64,000 bases of DNA from assembly GCA_030813035.1 (NCBI GenBank), contig JAUSTV010000002.1; one strand, 5' to 3'. Under the pieces are notes generated by a model. That model worked only from the letters and a program-made list of their open reading frames with translations. It ran no database searches and was not told the origin of the DNA. The translations under genes were made by a program, and so were the position numbers. Positions 52,023-60,034 of the stretch are shown piece by piece (within the stretch, counting starts at the first letter, position 1; every line of letters begins with the position of its first letter). The stretch comes from Bacillus_BA fengqiuensis (lineage in GTDB: Bacteria > Bacillota > Bacilli > Bacillales > Bacillaceae_H).

Positions 52023-52568
52023 ATGATTAGTGAAAGCATGCAAAAACTTGTGAACAATCAACTTCAAGTGGATTTAAATTCGGCTTATTTGTATTTAGCG
52101 ATTTCTAACTATTTTGAGAGAATGAATTTGACGGGAATGGCAAGGTGGTTAATGGCACAATACCATGAGGAATTGACGCATGCCCAAATTCTCATGAAAT
52201 ATTTGAACGATCGCGATGGTGTCGTTGAAATTAGAGCCATCCCGGCACAGGAGGTGAACTACGGGACGCCATTTCAAGCTTTTCAAAAGATTTTGGGGCA
52301 TGAGGAAGGCGTGACAGCGAGCTATCAAAAAGCGTACAATCAAGCGGTTACAGAAGGAGATACGCAAACGGCTGATTTGATGCAGCAATTTTTGCGGGAA
52401 CAAATCGATGAGACAGCACAAAGCAAAATAATCGTTGGAAGACTACAACTTAACAACAACAATCCGGCGGGCCTCCTTTTATTGGATCAGGAACTTGGTC
52501 AGCGAACGAATGGTGTAGCAGCACCTGGCACTGCTCCGGCTGCGCCGGTTGCGCCGCCGGCAGGATAA
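52023..52568 (+). CDS. Ferritin
   Basis: 181 residues from ATG 52023 with GGGAGGTTG upstream. The ferroxidase features are present: Glu in NNQLQVDLNSAYLYLAI-type helix A, EELTHAQILMKYLNDRDG and the later EQIDETAQSKIIVGRLQ. It resembles bacterial non-haem ferritin and would store iron as a 24-mer. The last 15 residues form an Ala/Pro-rich tail (GTAPAAPVAPPAG) not usual in ferritins, perhaps surface exposed on the shell. A strong terminator follows. Confidence 0.9.
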   Translation: MISESMQKLVNNQLQVDLNSAYLYLAISNYFERMNLTGMARWLMAQYHEELTHAQILMKYLNDRDGVVEIRAIPAQEVNYGTPFQAFQKILGHEEGVTASYQKAYNQAVTEGDTQTADLMQQFLREQIDETAQSKIIVGRLQLNNNNPAGLLLLDQELGQRTNGVAAPGTAPAAPVAPPAG

Positions 52569-52594
52569 AAGGCTGTTCCCAAAAATATGAAAGA

Positions 52595-52640
52595 AAGTGG
52601 ATGCAGAAGATATTTTTGATTCTTCTGCATCCACTTTTTA
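52595..52640. terminator. Strong bidirectional terminator
   Basis: AAGTGGATGCAGAAGA (52595-52610) pairs perfectly with TCTTCTGCATCCACTT (52621-52636), followed by TTTATC. Confidence 0.9.
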
Positions 52641-52657
52641 TCGACATGTGGATAACT

Positions 52658-52909
52658 TCATGGCAGCTGGTTATGTTCTGCATGCTTAATAAACATTTTT
52701 TCATCTTCCACTAAGCCGCAGGCTGCACATTGAACACGACGTTCCGGGCCGCGATAAGGGTTGTGAAATGGATCTAAATTGTCATTCGTATATTCCTCTG
52801 TGATATCTCCGGTACGAGGATCCATTTTGACTGGTTTCGCGACCTGTTCAAGAATATTAAAGCGTGAACGATTAGTTTTACAGCTTGGACATAAATAAGC
52901 ATTTGCCAC
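52658..52909 (-). CDS. Small zinc-ribbon protein
   Basis: 83 residues from GTG 52909, eight bases after AGGAGG. Two CxxC pairs (LCPSCKTN near the start and QCAACGLVED near the end) should bind one zinc ion. The middle contains DPRTGDITEEY and PYRGPERRVQ. No signal peptide. The family is not named in my memory; many such Bacillus proteins are uncharacterised. It points away from the mrfA gene and may share its promoter region. Confidence 0.75.
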   Translation of the reverse strand: MANAYLCPSCKTNRSRFNILEQVAKPVKMDPRTGDITEEYTNDNLDPFHNPYRGPERRVQCAACGLVEDEKMFIKHAEHNQLP

Positions 52910-53006
52910 ATCCAACACCTCCTATGAATTACCATCCCCAATTTCCCCTAAATCATACCGTTTGAAAACGAACGCTTATTCGTTACAATAGACATAGGTG
53001 ATGAAA

Positions 53007-55283
53007 ATGAGAGTACGTAAAAATTTGCAGGAAGTTATCAATGTATTGAAAGACAATCCTGATTACCAACAAAATATTGTACACTGGCATACGATTGAAC
53101 CGAAGGAAGCAAAAACTGCCCCGTTTCCTTCTTTTATGGATGAACGCTTAAAACAAGCATTGGAAAGCCGGGGAATCGGTTCCCTTTACCCCCATCAGGA
53201 AACGGCCTTTTCAACAGCTTATGAAAAGCAAAGTTTTGTAGCTGTTACGCCGACTGCTTCAGGGAAAACGCTTTGCTATAATTTGCCCGTTTTGCAAACC
53301 ATTTTAGAAAATGAGCAGGCACGAGCCCTTTATTTATTTCCGACGAAAGCGCTCGCCCAAGATCAAAAAAGCGAAATCAATGAAATCATCGAAGAAATGG
53401 GTGTGGGCATCAATAGCTATACATATGACGGCGATACACCAGCCAACATTCGGCAAAAAGTAAGACAAGCCGGACATGTGGTGATCACGAATCCGGATAT
53501 GCTGCATTCGGCGATATTGCCCCATCATACAAAATGGGTATCCCTTTTTGAAAACTTGAAGTATGTGGTGGTTGATGAATTGCATACGTACAGGGGAGTG
53601 TTCGGCAGTCATGTGGCAAATGTGATTCGCCGTTTAAAACGCATCTGTGCCTACTATGGGAGTAATCCGACGTTCATCTGTACATCAGCGACCATCGCTA
53701 ATCCGAAAGAGCTGGCTGAACAACTGGCGGAAGAAAACATGGTCCTCATCGATAACAACGGTGCGCCGTCCGGAAGAAAACATTTCATTTTCTATAATCC
53801 GCCCATCGTCAATAAACCGCTTAATATTCGGCGCAGCGCGACACTAGAGGTCAGGAAACTGGCCAGCGAGTTTTTGAAGAATAAAATCCAAACAATCGTG
53901 TTTGCACGCAGCCGTGTCCGGGTTGAAATCATTTTGACCTATTTACAGGAGTTAGTGAAGCATCAGCTGTCTGCCAAGTCCATCCGGGGCTATCGGGGAG
54001 GCTATTTGCCGAAGCAGCGGCGTGAAATCGAGAAAGGGCTGCGAGACGGTGAAATTTTTGGGGTCGTCAGTACGAATGCGTTAGAACTAGGAGTTGATAT
54101 CGGTCAGCTGCAAGTATGTATCATGACGGGTTATCCCGGAAGCATCGCGAGCGCGTGGCAGCAAGCTGGACGCGCCGGGAGACGGCACGGAGAAGCGGTC
54201 ATCGTGATGGTGGCGAGTTCGGGACCTCTCGATCAGTATATGATTCAACATCCGGATTACTTCTTTAACCGCAATCCGGAAACGGCCCGAATCAATCCGG
54301 ATAATTTGGTCATTTTAGTCGATCACGTCAAATGCGCGGCTTATGAACTACCGTTTAAACGGGGCGATATGTTTGGAAGCGTAGAGGTGGAAGATGTGCT
54401 CGAGTTTTTGACGGAGGAACGAGTCCTTCATTTGAGCGGTGAGAAGTGGTATTGGATGAGCGATGCGTTTCCGGCCCATAATATCAGTCTTCGTTCTGCT
54501 TCACAGGAAAATGTCGTCATTATCGACCAGTCCGATGTGGCGAACGTGAAGGTGATTGGAGAGATGGATCGTTTCAGCGCGATGACGCTGCTGCATGAGG
54601 AAGCGATTTATTTGCATCAAGGTATTCAATATCAAGTAGAAAAACTCGATTGGGAGGAAAAGAAAGCATTCGTCAGAGAGGTAGATGTCGATTATTTTAC
54701 CGATGCGAATCTGGCGGTTGAGTTGAAAGTGCTGGAGACCGACAAATCGAAGGGAACGACAGACTTTGATATGGGTTACGGGGATGTCATGGTAACGGCA
54801 ATGGCGACCATTTTTAAGAAAATTAAATTTGAGACCCATGAAAACATCGGTTCAGGTCCCATTTCCTTGCCGGAAGAAGAGCTTCATACGAATGCGGTTT
54901 GGTTCAGTTTTCAGGAGCATTTGTTTGGGGACTCGAAGGAACGGATGGAACAGGCCCTTGTCTCCGTCGCTCATGCGCTGCAGTCCATTGCTCCGCTCAT
55001 GGTGATGTGTGATCCATCTGACTTGCATGTTGTTCCGCAAGTAAAGGCGGTGCATAATGAAAAGCCGACTATTTTCTTATATGACCGCTATCCAGGAGGG
55101 ATTGGTTTAAGCGATAAAGTATACGTAATGATGGACGAAGTATTAAAAGAAACACATCTGCTAATTGAAGGGTGTTCGTGCGAGAGCGGCTGTCCTTCGT
55201 GCATTGGAACTGAAGCCCAAACCGAAAAAGCAAAACAAGACGCTTTGACCTTATTGAAAGCCCTTGTAGCTAAATCCACATAG
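53007..55283 (+). CDS. mrfA: DEAD/DEAH helicase MrfA (YprA)
   Basis: 758 residues from ATG 53007 (AGGTG upstream; GTG 52998 and ATG 53001 are alternatives). Motif I TPTASGKTLCYNLP, DEAD-type motif II VVDELHTYRG, motif III TSATIANP and motif VI QQAGRAGRRHGEA are present. The C-terminal DUF1998 region has four Cys (CSCESGCPSCIG) for metal. B. subtilis MrfA (YprA) acts with MrfB in nucleotide-excision-independent repair of mitomycin C damage; mrfB follows here. Confidence 0.93.
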   Translation: MRVRKNLQEVINVLKDNPDYQQNIVHWHTIEPKEAKTAPFPSFMDERLKQALESRGIGSLYPHQETAFSTAYEKQSFVAVTPTASGKTLCYNLPVLQTILENEQARALYLFPTKALAQDQKSEINEIIEEMGVGINSYTYDGDTPANIRQKVRQAGHVVITNPDMLHSAILPHHTKWVSLFENLKYVVVDELHTYRGVFGSHVANVIRRLKRICAYYGSNPTFICTSATIANPKELAEQLAEENMVLIDNNGAPSGRKHFIFYNPPIVNKPLNIRRSATLEVRKLASEFLKNKIQTIVFARSRVRVEIILTYLQELVKHQLSAKSIRGYRGGYLPKQRREIEKGLRDGEIFGVVSTNALELGVDIGQLQVCIMTGYPGSIASAWQQAGRAGRRHGEAVIVMVASSGPLDQYMIQHPDYFFNRNPETARINPDNLVILVDHVKCAAYELPFKRGDMFGSVEVEDVLEFLTEERVLHLSGEKWYWMSDAFPAHNISLRSASQENVVIIDQSDVANVKVIGEMDRFSAMTLLHEEAIYLHQGIQYQVEKLDWEEKKAFVREVDVDYFTDANLAVELKVLETDKSKGTTDFDMGYGDVMVTAMATIFKKIKFETHENIGSGPISLPEEELHTNAVWFSFQEHLFGDSKERMEQALVSVAHALQSIAPLMVMCDPSDLHVVPQVKAVHNEKPTIFLYDRYPGGIGLSDKVYVMMDEVLKETHLLIEGCSCESGCPSCIGTEAQTEKAKQDALTLLKALVAKST

Positions 55284-55332
55284 CGAGGCTGGTCCATAAG
55301 ACTTGACTCGATTGTAAAAAATGATTTTTACG

Positions 55333-55387
55333 AAAGGCTCCGTCAAGCAATTCCTTGATTTTACTGGATTTTCATGCCGGGGCCTTT
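55333..55387. repeat. Dispersed hairpin repeat, copy 2
   Basis: AAAGGCTCCGTC (55333-55344) pairs imperfectly with GCCGGGGCCTTT (55376-55387). The loop contains AATTCCTTGATTTT and GGATTTTCAT, as in copy 1 at 49897. It lies between mrfA and mrfB. Confidence 0.65.
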
Positions 55388-55389
55388 CA

Positions 55390-55437
55390 CGAGGATGGCC
55401 CAAAAGGGGTGCTTTTCACTCTTTTGAGTCATCCTCG
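55390..55437. terminator. Hairpin between mrfA and mrfB
   Basis: CGAGGATG (55390-55397) pairs with CATCCTCG (55430-55437), with inner CAAAAG/CTTTTG. With the repeat just before it, it would separate the two repair genes into distinct transcripts. Confidence 0.65.
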
Positions 55438-55481
55438 TTGCTAACAAATTAACCTATATTTATATGGATAGGTGAGAAAAG

Positions 55482-56735
55482 ATGTCAATGAAAAATAAAC
55501 TGCGGCGAATGAAGCAGCATTTAAATGTAGAAAAACAAGTTTCAACAGGGGACATAAAGGAAAAAGAGGAAGAGAAGCAAGCGATTGGAGACATTCCTTT
55601 TATAAAAGAGTGGAGTGAATTAGGGGCAATACCTTATTATGCTGGCGACGGATACTGCTTGATTCGGGAAGTAATCTATCCACTTGAGCATAAACACGGC
55701 ATCCATGACTTTGGTGAACTGCACCATGTTGTAGAAGAATGGAATCACACATCGGCAAAACATCCGCTTTCTTCAGCAGGCTATAAGTCTACCGATTTGT
55801 TTTTCTTTGATACGGAAACGACCGGTTTGAAAGGAGGGACAGGTACGACCATCTTTTTGCTTGGTTATGCCCGGGTGTTTGATGATAAAGTCGTTCTCAG
55901 GCAGCATTTTTTGCCGGAGCCAAACGGAGAAGTCGCCTTTTATGAAAGCTTTTTAGAGAGTGTAGACTATACGACGCTCGTTACGTATAACGGAAAGGCG
56001 TTCGATTGGCCGCAGGTGAAAACCCGTCATACTCTATTGCGTGAGCATTTGCCGAAGCTCCCTTCTTTCGGCCATTTTGACTTATTACACGGAGCGAGAA
56101 GACTTTGGAAGCATAAGCTGGAATCTGTGAAGCTGGCCCTTGTGGAAAAAGAGGTGCTGCAAATTGATCGCATCAACGATGTGCCTGGTTTTTTGGCACC
56201 AATGATTTACTTTGATTATGTCCAGTCCAAACAGCCGCAAGGCATTTTTGAAGTCATCAGGCATAATGAACATGATATTTTATCTCTGATTACGTTATAT
56301 ATCCATATGTCCAAACAATTGTTGAGTTCGTTGGAAGCCACAGCGAAAGAGCGGTTTGAAGTCGCCAGATGGTATGAAGCATTGGGAGACCGCCAAACCG
56401 CAGTTAAAGGGTATGAATCTGTAGCCAGCACAAAAGACAGCGAACATTTACGAGCGAAAATGGCGCTTGCGCTTCAATGTAAAAGGGAACGCGATTGGGA
56501 AAAGGCGATGGAGTTTTGGAAAGAAATCGTTCAACAGGCAACGGGTACTGTTAAAATGGAAGCGGCCATCGAACTGGCGAAAGTGTACGAACATCAGGTG
56601 AAAAATTTGAATGAGGCAATGCACTACGCATCGATAGCGGAAGAGACACGAATAAATTTGTTGACCCGTCATGATGTACACGAACGTGAATTGAAAAAGC
56701 GGTTAGAGAGGTTGAAGAGAAAACTGCAAAAATAA
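55482..56735 (+). CDS. mrfB: RNase H-like exonuclease MrfB (YprB)
   Basis: 417 residues, ATG after AGGTGAG. The DnaQ/RNase H-like core begins FFDTETTGLKGGTGTTIF, with later acidic residues in VTYNGKAFDWPQ and IRHNEHDILSLI, so the DEDD metal set seems complete. A TPR-like helical tail follows (about residues 290-410). MrfB is the nuclease partner of MrfA in repair of mitomycin-type DNA damage in B. subtilis. Confidence 0.92.
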   Translation: MSMKNKLRRMKQHLNVEKQVSTGDIKEKEEEKQAIGDIPFIKEWSELGAIPYYAGDGYCLIREVIYPLEHKHGIHDFGELHHVVEEWNHTSAKHPLSSAGYKSTDLFFFDTETTGLKGGTGTTIFLLGYARVFDDKVVLRQHFLPEPNGEVAFYESFLESVDYTTLVTYNGKAFDWPQVKTRHTLLREHLPKLPSFGHFDLLHGARRLWKHKLESVKLALVEKEVLQIDRINDVPGFLAPMIYFDYVQSKQPQGIFEVIRHNEHDILSLITLYIHMSKQLLSSLEATAKERFEVARWYEALGDRQTAVKGYESVASTKDSEHLRAKMALALQCKRERDWEKAMEFWKEIVQQATGTVKMEAAIELAKVYEHQVKNLNEAMHYASIAEETRINLLTRHDVHERELKKRLERLKRKLQK

Positions 56736-56907
56736 CAAAAAGCAACGAAAGAAACGGACTGAACATCTTGGAAATGATTCAAATTTTTCGAAATAATGAA
56801 ATTTTAATTTGGTTCACTTTTTATATTGTGATGCGATTCATGCCTTGATAAAATAGTGCATTGTAATGACTAAAAATTTGAAATATATAATAGGTGGAGA
56901 GAGTTTC

Positions 56908-57003
56908 ATGAAAAACATCATTCTCGTTTCGTTTTTTGCCCTTGTTTGTTTAACAATGATTGTTTTCAGCGGGTGGAAGAATTCTTATTACACGTTTCTA
57001 TAA
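56908..57003 (+). CDS. Small single-helix membrane peptide, 31 aa
   Basis: ATG 56908 with TAGGTGGAGAG upstream opens a 31-codon frame: MKNIILVSFFALVCLTMIVF then SGWKNSYYTFL. One membrane helix and a short aromatic tail. The strong ribosome site and position between mrfB and cotD make it credible. Function unknown; spore-related is possible given the neighbour. The rest of the 359-bp gap holds a CotD promoter region but nothing else clear. Confidence 0.65.
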   Translation: MKNIILVSFFALVCLTMIVFSGWKNSYYTFL

Positions 57004-57094
57004 AGTTAGCAAAAATAGGTATTTATATTAGTACATGTATATCTCCTTTCTCATAATTTATTAGTGTACCAAGTACAAGAAAGGGGAATGAAAA

Positions 57095-57580
57095 ATGCAT
57101 TGCAGACCAAGACCATCATGCGTATTGCCAGCGATTGTTCATCCTACTAAGTGTTGTGTGCAGCACACTCATTCAAACGTAGTTCAACCTCACGTTCATC
57201 CGACGCACACGACTGTCGTCAATCACACGAATGTTCAGCATCAACACTATTTTCCACAAACTCAATCAGCTGTAAACCAAGTAACAAGCCAACAAATCAA
57301 TATGGGACCAGGACCAGCACCGGGAGTAGCCGGCGCTTATATGCCAGGACCAGGCATGATGCCAGGACCAGGAATGCCAGGACCAGGAATGCCAGGCTTT
57401 GGACCAGGACCAGGTGTAGCGGGAGCAGGAATGCCAGGACCAGGAATGCCAGGACCAGGTATGATGCCAGGTATGATGCCAGGTATGATGCCAGGACCAG
57501 GAATGCCAGGCCAAGTGGCAGGGGCTTACATGCCAGGAATGGAAAATAAACCATTCATGAAAGGACCTTGCTGCCGTTAA
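57095..57580 (+). CDS. cotD: Spore coat protein CotD-like
   Basis: 161 residues, ATG after AAAGGGGAATG. The first 70 residues match CotD: CRPRPSCVLPAIVHPTKCCV, many His in VQPHVHPTHTTVVNHTNVQH and HYFPQTQSAVNQV. The second half is a low-complexity run of Gly-Pro-Gly-Met-Met-Pro units (about 14 repeats), then Cys-Cys at the end. B. subtilis CotD (75 residues) lacks this repeat block, so the gene has expanded. It would be an inner-coat protein made late in sporulation by sigma-K. Confidence 0.9.
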   Translation: MHCRPRPSCVLPAIVHPTKCCVQHTHSNVVQPHVHPTHTTVVNHTNVQHQHYFPQTQSAVNQVTSQQINMGPGPAPGVAGAYMPGPGMMPGPGMPGPGMPGFGPGPGVAGAGMPGPGMPGPGMMPGMMPGMMPGPGMPGQVAGAYMPGMENKPFMKGPCCR

Positions 57581-57637
57581 TTTATCGGTGGGGACTGACT
57601 ATTGTCAGTTCCTATCTACATAGTTAGGGGTTTTGAC

Positions 57638-58186
57638 GTGTTGAAAGTAGTAGCCATTACCGGATACAAACCATTTGAGTTAGGAATTTTTCAAGGAAAC
57701 CATCCAGGCATCGGATACATAAAAAAAGCGTTACAGCGCCGCTTGGTGTCCTTGATAGAGGACGGATTGGAATGGGTGATGATAAGCGGACAGCTTGGTG
57801 TCGAGCTATGGGCGGCCGAAGTGGTATTTGATCTGCAAATGGAGTATCCACAGCTGCAGCTGGCCGTCATTACTCCTTTTTTGGAGCAGGAAGAAAAATG
57901 GAATGAAGCGAACAGGGAGTTATATGATCTGATCGTGAGCCAAGCGGACTTTGTCGATAGCATTACAAAGAAAAAATATGAAAATCCTGCTCAGTTTCGG
58001 TTGAAAACTCAATTTTTTGTGTCAAAAAGCGACGGTTTGCTAATCGTATATGATGAGGAGCATGAAGGAAGCCCTAAATATATGCTGGAGGCCGCTAAAA
58101 TGAGAGCCGAGGCAGAAGACTACCCGATCGTATCAATTACATCATATGACTTACAAGTAATCGTGGAAGAAGAGCAATTCGAGTAG
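57638..58186 (+). CDS. ypsA: YpsA, SLOG-fold DUF1273 protein
   Basis: 182 residues from GTG 57638 (AGGGG seven bases before); TTG 57641 is an equally reasonable start. Family features: VVAITGYKPFELGIF, WVMISGQLGVELWAAEVVFD, VITPFLEQEEKW and VSKSDGLLIVYDEEHEGSPK. YpsA belongs to the nucleotide-binding SLOG/Rossmann group and, in B. subtilis, affects cell division and oxidative stress. It lies directly before gpsB, as in B. subtilis. Confidence 0.92.
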   Translation: MLKVVAITGYKPFELGIFQGNHPGIGYIKKALQRRLVSLIEDGLEWVMISGQLGVELWAAEVVFDLQMEYPQLQLAVITPFLEQEEKWNEANRELYDLIVSQADFVDSITKKKYENPAQFRLKTQFFVSKSDGLLIVYDEEHEGSPKYMLEAAKMRAEAEDYPIVSITSYDLQVIVEEEQFE

Positions 58187-58291
58187 AAAAATAAAAATGT
58201 CGAAAACCTTTCGTGAAGATAAATTGACAATTGCTTATATTTTTGAAAAAATATAATGAGAGAATGGGTTTACCGTGTAGAGGTGAGTAAA

Positions 58292-58606
58292 ATGCTTTCT
58301 GATAAAATTCGTTACACAGCAAAAGACATATTGGAAAAAGATTTTAAAACAAGCATGAGAGGCTACAGCCAAGAAGAAGTAGACAAATTTTTGGATGGAA
58401 TCATTAAAGACTATGAGACATTCCATCAAGAAATTGAAGAGTTGCGTCAGGAAAACTTGCGCTTGAAAAAGCAAATGGAGGACGTCCAGAAGAAGCCTTC
58501 TTATTCGGCTCCACAGCAAGCAACGGCTGGCACAACGAACTTCGATATTTTAAAACGTCTATCGAATCTTGAAAAGCACGTGTTTGGCAGCAAGTTGTAT
58601 GAGTAA
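58292..58606 (+). CDS. gpsB: Cell division adaptor GpsB
   Basis: 104 residues from ATG 58292 with AGAGGTGAG upstream; the upstream in-frame extension from 58256 lacks a site. DivIVA-like N terminus: YTAKDILEKDFKTSMRGYSQ, EEVDKFLDGIIKDYETF; coiled coil EIEELRQENLRLKKQMED; and C-terminal NFDILKRLSNLEKHVFGSKL. GpsB links penicillin-binding proteins to the divisome and elongation machinery. The linker is a little longer than in B. subtilis. Confidence 0.95.
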   Translation: MLSDKIRYTAKDILEKDFKTSMRGYSQEEVDKFLDGIIKDYETFHQEIEELRQENLRLKKQMEDVQKKPSYSAPQQATAGTTNFDILKRLSNLEKHVFGSKLYE

Positions 58607-58610
58607 AGAA

Positions 58611-58976
58611 GAAAAGCGTAGGCGACTGTTCAGCTCGTGAGGGAAATAGGGATTGATTCAGAAGGCGCTTTTTGCCTTATGAGAGCAATCATCTTTTCCA
58701 CAACGAGCTAGGAGCCGCAGCTGGACAACAAGAAAAGCGGAGCGAGCTTGTTCACACCCATAGGGCATTTATAGCTTCTGACAGAGAAACCGCTTTTTGG
58801 TTTCGACGGAAGGGGCGAAATGGCCGTAGGGTGTAGCTCGCGCAGCTAGACAAAAGAAAAGCGTAGGCGACTGTTCAGCTCGTGAGGGAAATAGGGATTG
58901 ATCCAGAAGGCGCTTTTTGCCTTATGAGAGCAATCATCTTTTCCACAACGAGCTAGAGCCGCAGCTGGACAACAAA
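58611..58976 (+). repeat. Three tandem repeat units of about 120 bp
   Basis: Unit A (58611-58735) begins GAAAAGCGTAGGCGACTGTT and ends GCAGCTGGACAACAA. A nearly identical copy lies at 58856-58976. Between them (58733-58855) a related unit begins GAAAAGCGGAGCGAGC, contains a CCGCTTTTTGG hairpin part and ends CAGCTAGACAA. All share the GAAAAGCG start and CTGGACAA/CTAGACAA end, like the interspersed bcr-type repeats known in Bacillus. A further partial end (CTTCAAGCTCCGGCGACTGT) lies near 59037. Confidence 0.8.
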
Positions 58977-59079
58977 GGATTGAAGCCTAAAACCGCAACG
59001 TCCTGTTGCAACGGCTTCATTTGCACATCCGTGTGCTTCAAGCTCCGGCGACTGTTTAATCTTTAGCCTAGCCAAAGCT

Positions 59080-59136
59080 GCTCAACAAAAAAAGCGATGT
59101 CGCAATATGTTGCAGACGTCGCTTTTTTTGTTGAGC
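59080..59136. terminator. Very long perfect hairpin before rnpB
   Basis: 59080-59101 pairs with 59115-59136 over 22 bases (arms around CAACAAAAAAAGCGATGTC and GACGTCGCTTTTTTTGTTG), with one mismatch. It works as a terminator in both directions, closing the repeat region ahead of rnpB. Confidence 0.9.
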
Positions 59137-59210
59137 ATACGTATTGATCAGAAAAAAGAGTTGCATCTTGTTTGTTTTTTTGTTATGCTTAATTTCGTCT
59201 TTCGAGATGA

Positions 59211-59630
59211 GTAGATAATGTTCGGGTAATCGCTGGATTGCTTGACAATTCAGAGGAAAGTCCATGCTCGCACAGGCTGCGATGCCTGTAGTGTTTCGTG
59301 CCTAGCGAAGTCATAAGCTAGGGCAGCTGGGCAGTGATGCTCGGTTGACGGCGGAGAACAGACCTAAGTCCAATTTGGATATGGTCCTATTATCCTGAAA
59401 GTGCCACAGTGACGGAGTCTTGCAAGAAATTGCAAGAGTGGAACGCGGTAAACCCCTCGAGCGAGAAACCCAAATAATGGTAGGGGCATCTTCCTGAAGG
59501 AACTGAACGGAGGGAAGGACAAGTAGGTATCCTATTTGTAGATAGATGATTGCCGCCGGAGTACGAGGTGTTGCTTGCCGTTTGAAGTACGAAGGAACAA
59601 AACATGGCTTACAGAACATTATCATAAGCA
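59211..59630 (+). ncRNA. rnpB: RNase P RNA, type B
   Basis: Conserved blocks of bacterial RNase P RNA are present in order: GAGGAAAGTCCATGCTCGCA, GTGCCTAGCGAAGTCATAAG, AAAGTGCCACAGTGACG, GGAACGCGGTAAACCCCTCG, GAGAAACCC, then ATAGATGATTGCCGCC, GAGTACGAGGTG and ACAAAACATGGCTTACAGAA. Helix P1 is GATAATGTTC (59214-) with GAACATTATC (59614-59623), which fixes the ends within a few bases. It processes tRNA 5' ends. Its place between gpsB and ypsC is as in B. subtilis. Confidence 0.96.
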
Positions 59631-59701
59631 ACTTAAGACCGAACAATATTAAATCAATCCACACCAGCTCTCCCTAAACAATAGGGAGAAGGCTACATAG
59701 A

Positions 59702-59743
59702 AGACTGAATCAACAGGATGAAAATATCCTGTTGATTCAGTCT
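59702..59743 (+). terminator. Perfect hairpin downstream of rnpB
   Basis: AGACTGAATCAACAGGAT (59702-59719) is exactly complementary to 59726-59743. A smaller TCTCCCTA/TAGGGAGA hairpin precedes it at 59668-59690. No T-run follows, so termination may rely on the repeat copy directly after. Confidence 0.65.
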
Positions 59744-59747
59744 GCCG

Positions 59748-59803
59748 AAAGGACCCGTCATGAAATTCCGGTGAAAACAGGGATTTTGTGGCGGGTCCTT
59801 TTT
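59748..59803 (+). repeat. Dispersed hairpin repeat, copy 3
   Basis: AAAGGACCCGTCA pairs with GGCGGGTCCTTTTT; the loop contains TGAAATTCC and GGATTTTGTG, like copies at 49897 and 55333. This copy ends with a T-run and probably terminates rnpB transcription. The rest of the gap to 60034 is the malL leader; a TGAAAACGCTGTAC on the minus strand near 59950-59964 is a weak catabolite-repression (cre) candidate. Confidence 0.7.
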
Positions 59804-60034
59804 GTTAAAATATTTTTGCCTTCTTCAGGATGTATAGGGCAATCTCATTTTTGTTTCAGCTCTGTTCTCCCATCTTGAATAAGATTGTATATAAATTGGT
59901 TAAACAGAATGTTTTTATTCGAGTCAACCGATTTATGTGGATTCGTACAGCGTTTTCATTTAAAATAATGAAAGGTGCTCGAAATAGGAAAACGCTAAGC
60001 ATTAGAGCAGCATGCAGTAAGAGGAGTTGATCTT

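Noticed and set aside
57266..57554. Long minus-strand frames opposite cotD
   Set aside because: They are mirror images of the Gly-Pro-Met repeat (Trp/His/Ser or Leu/Ala repeats) with no start site.
59830..60030. 66-codon frame before malL
   Set aside because: No good ribosome site and an AT-rich, unremarkable translation; it is the malL leader region.
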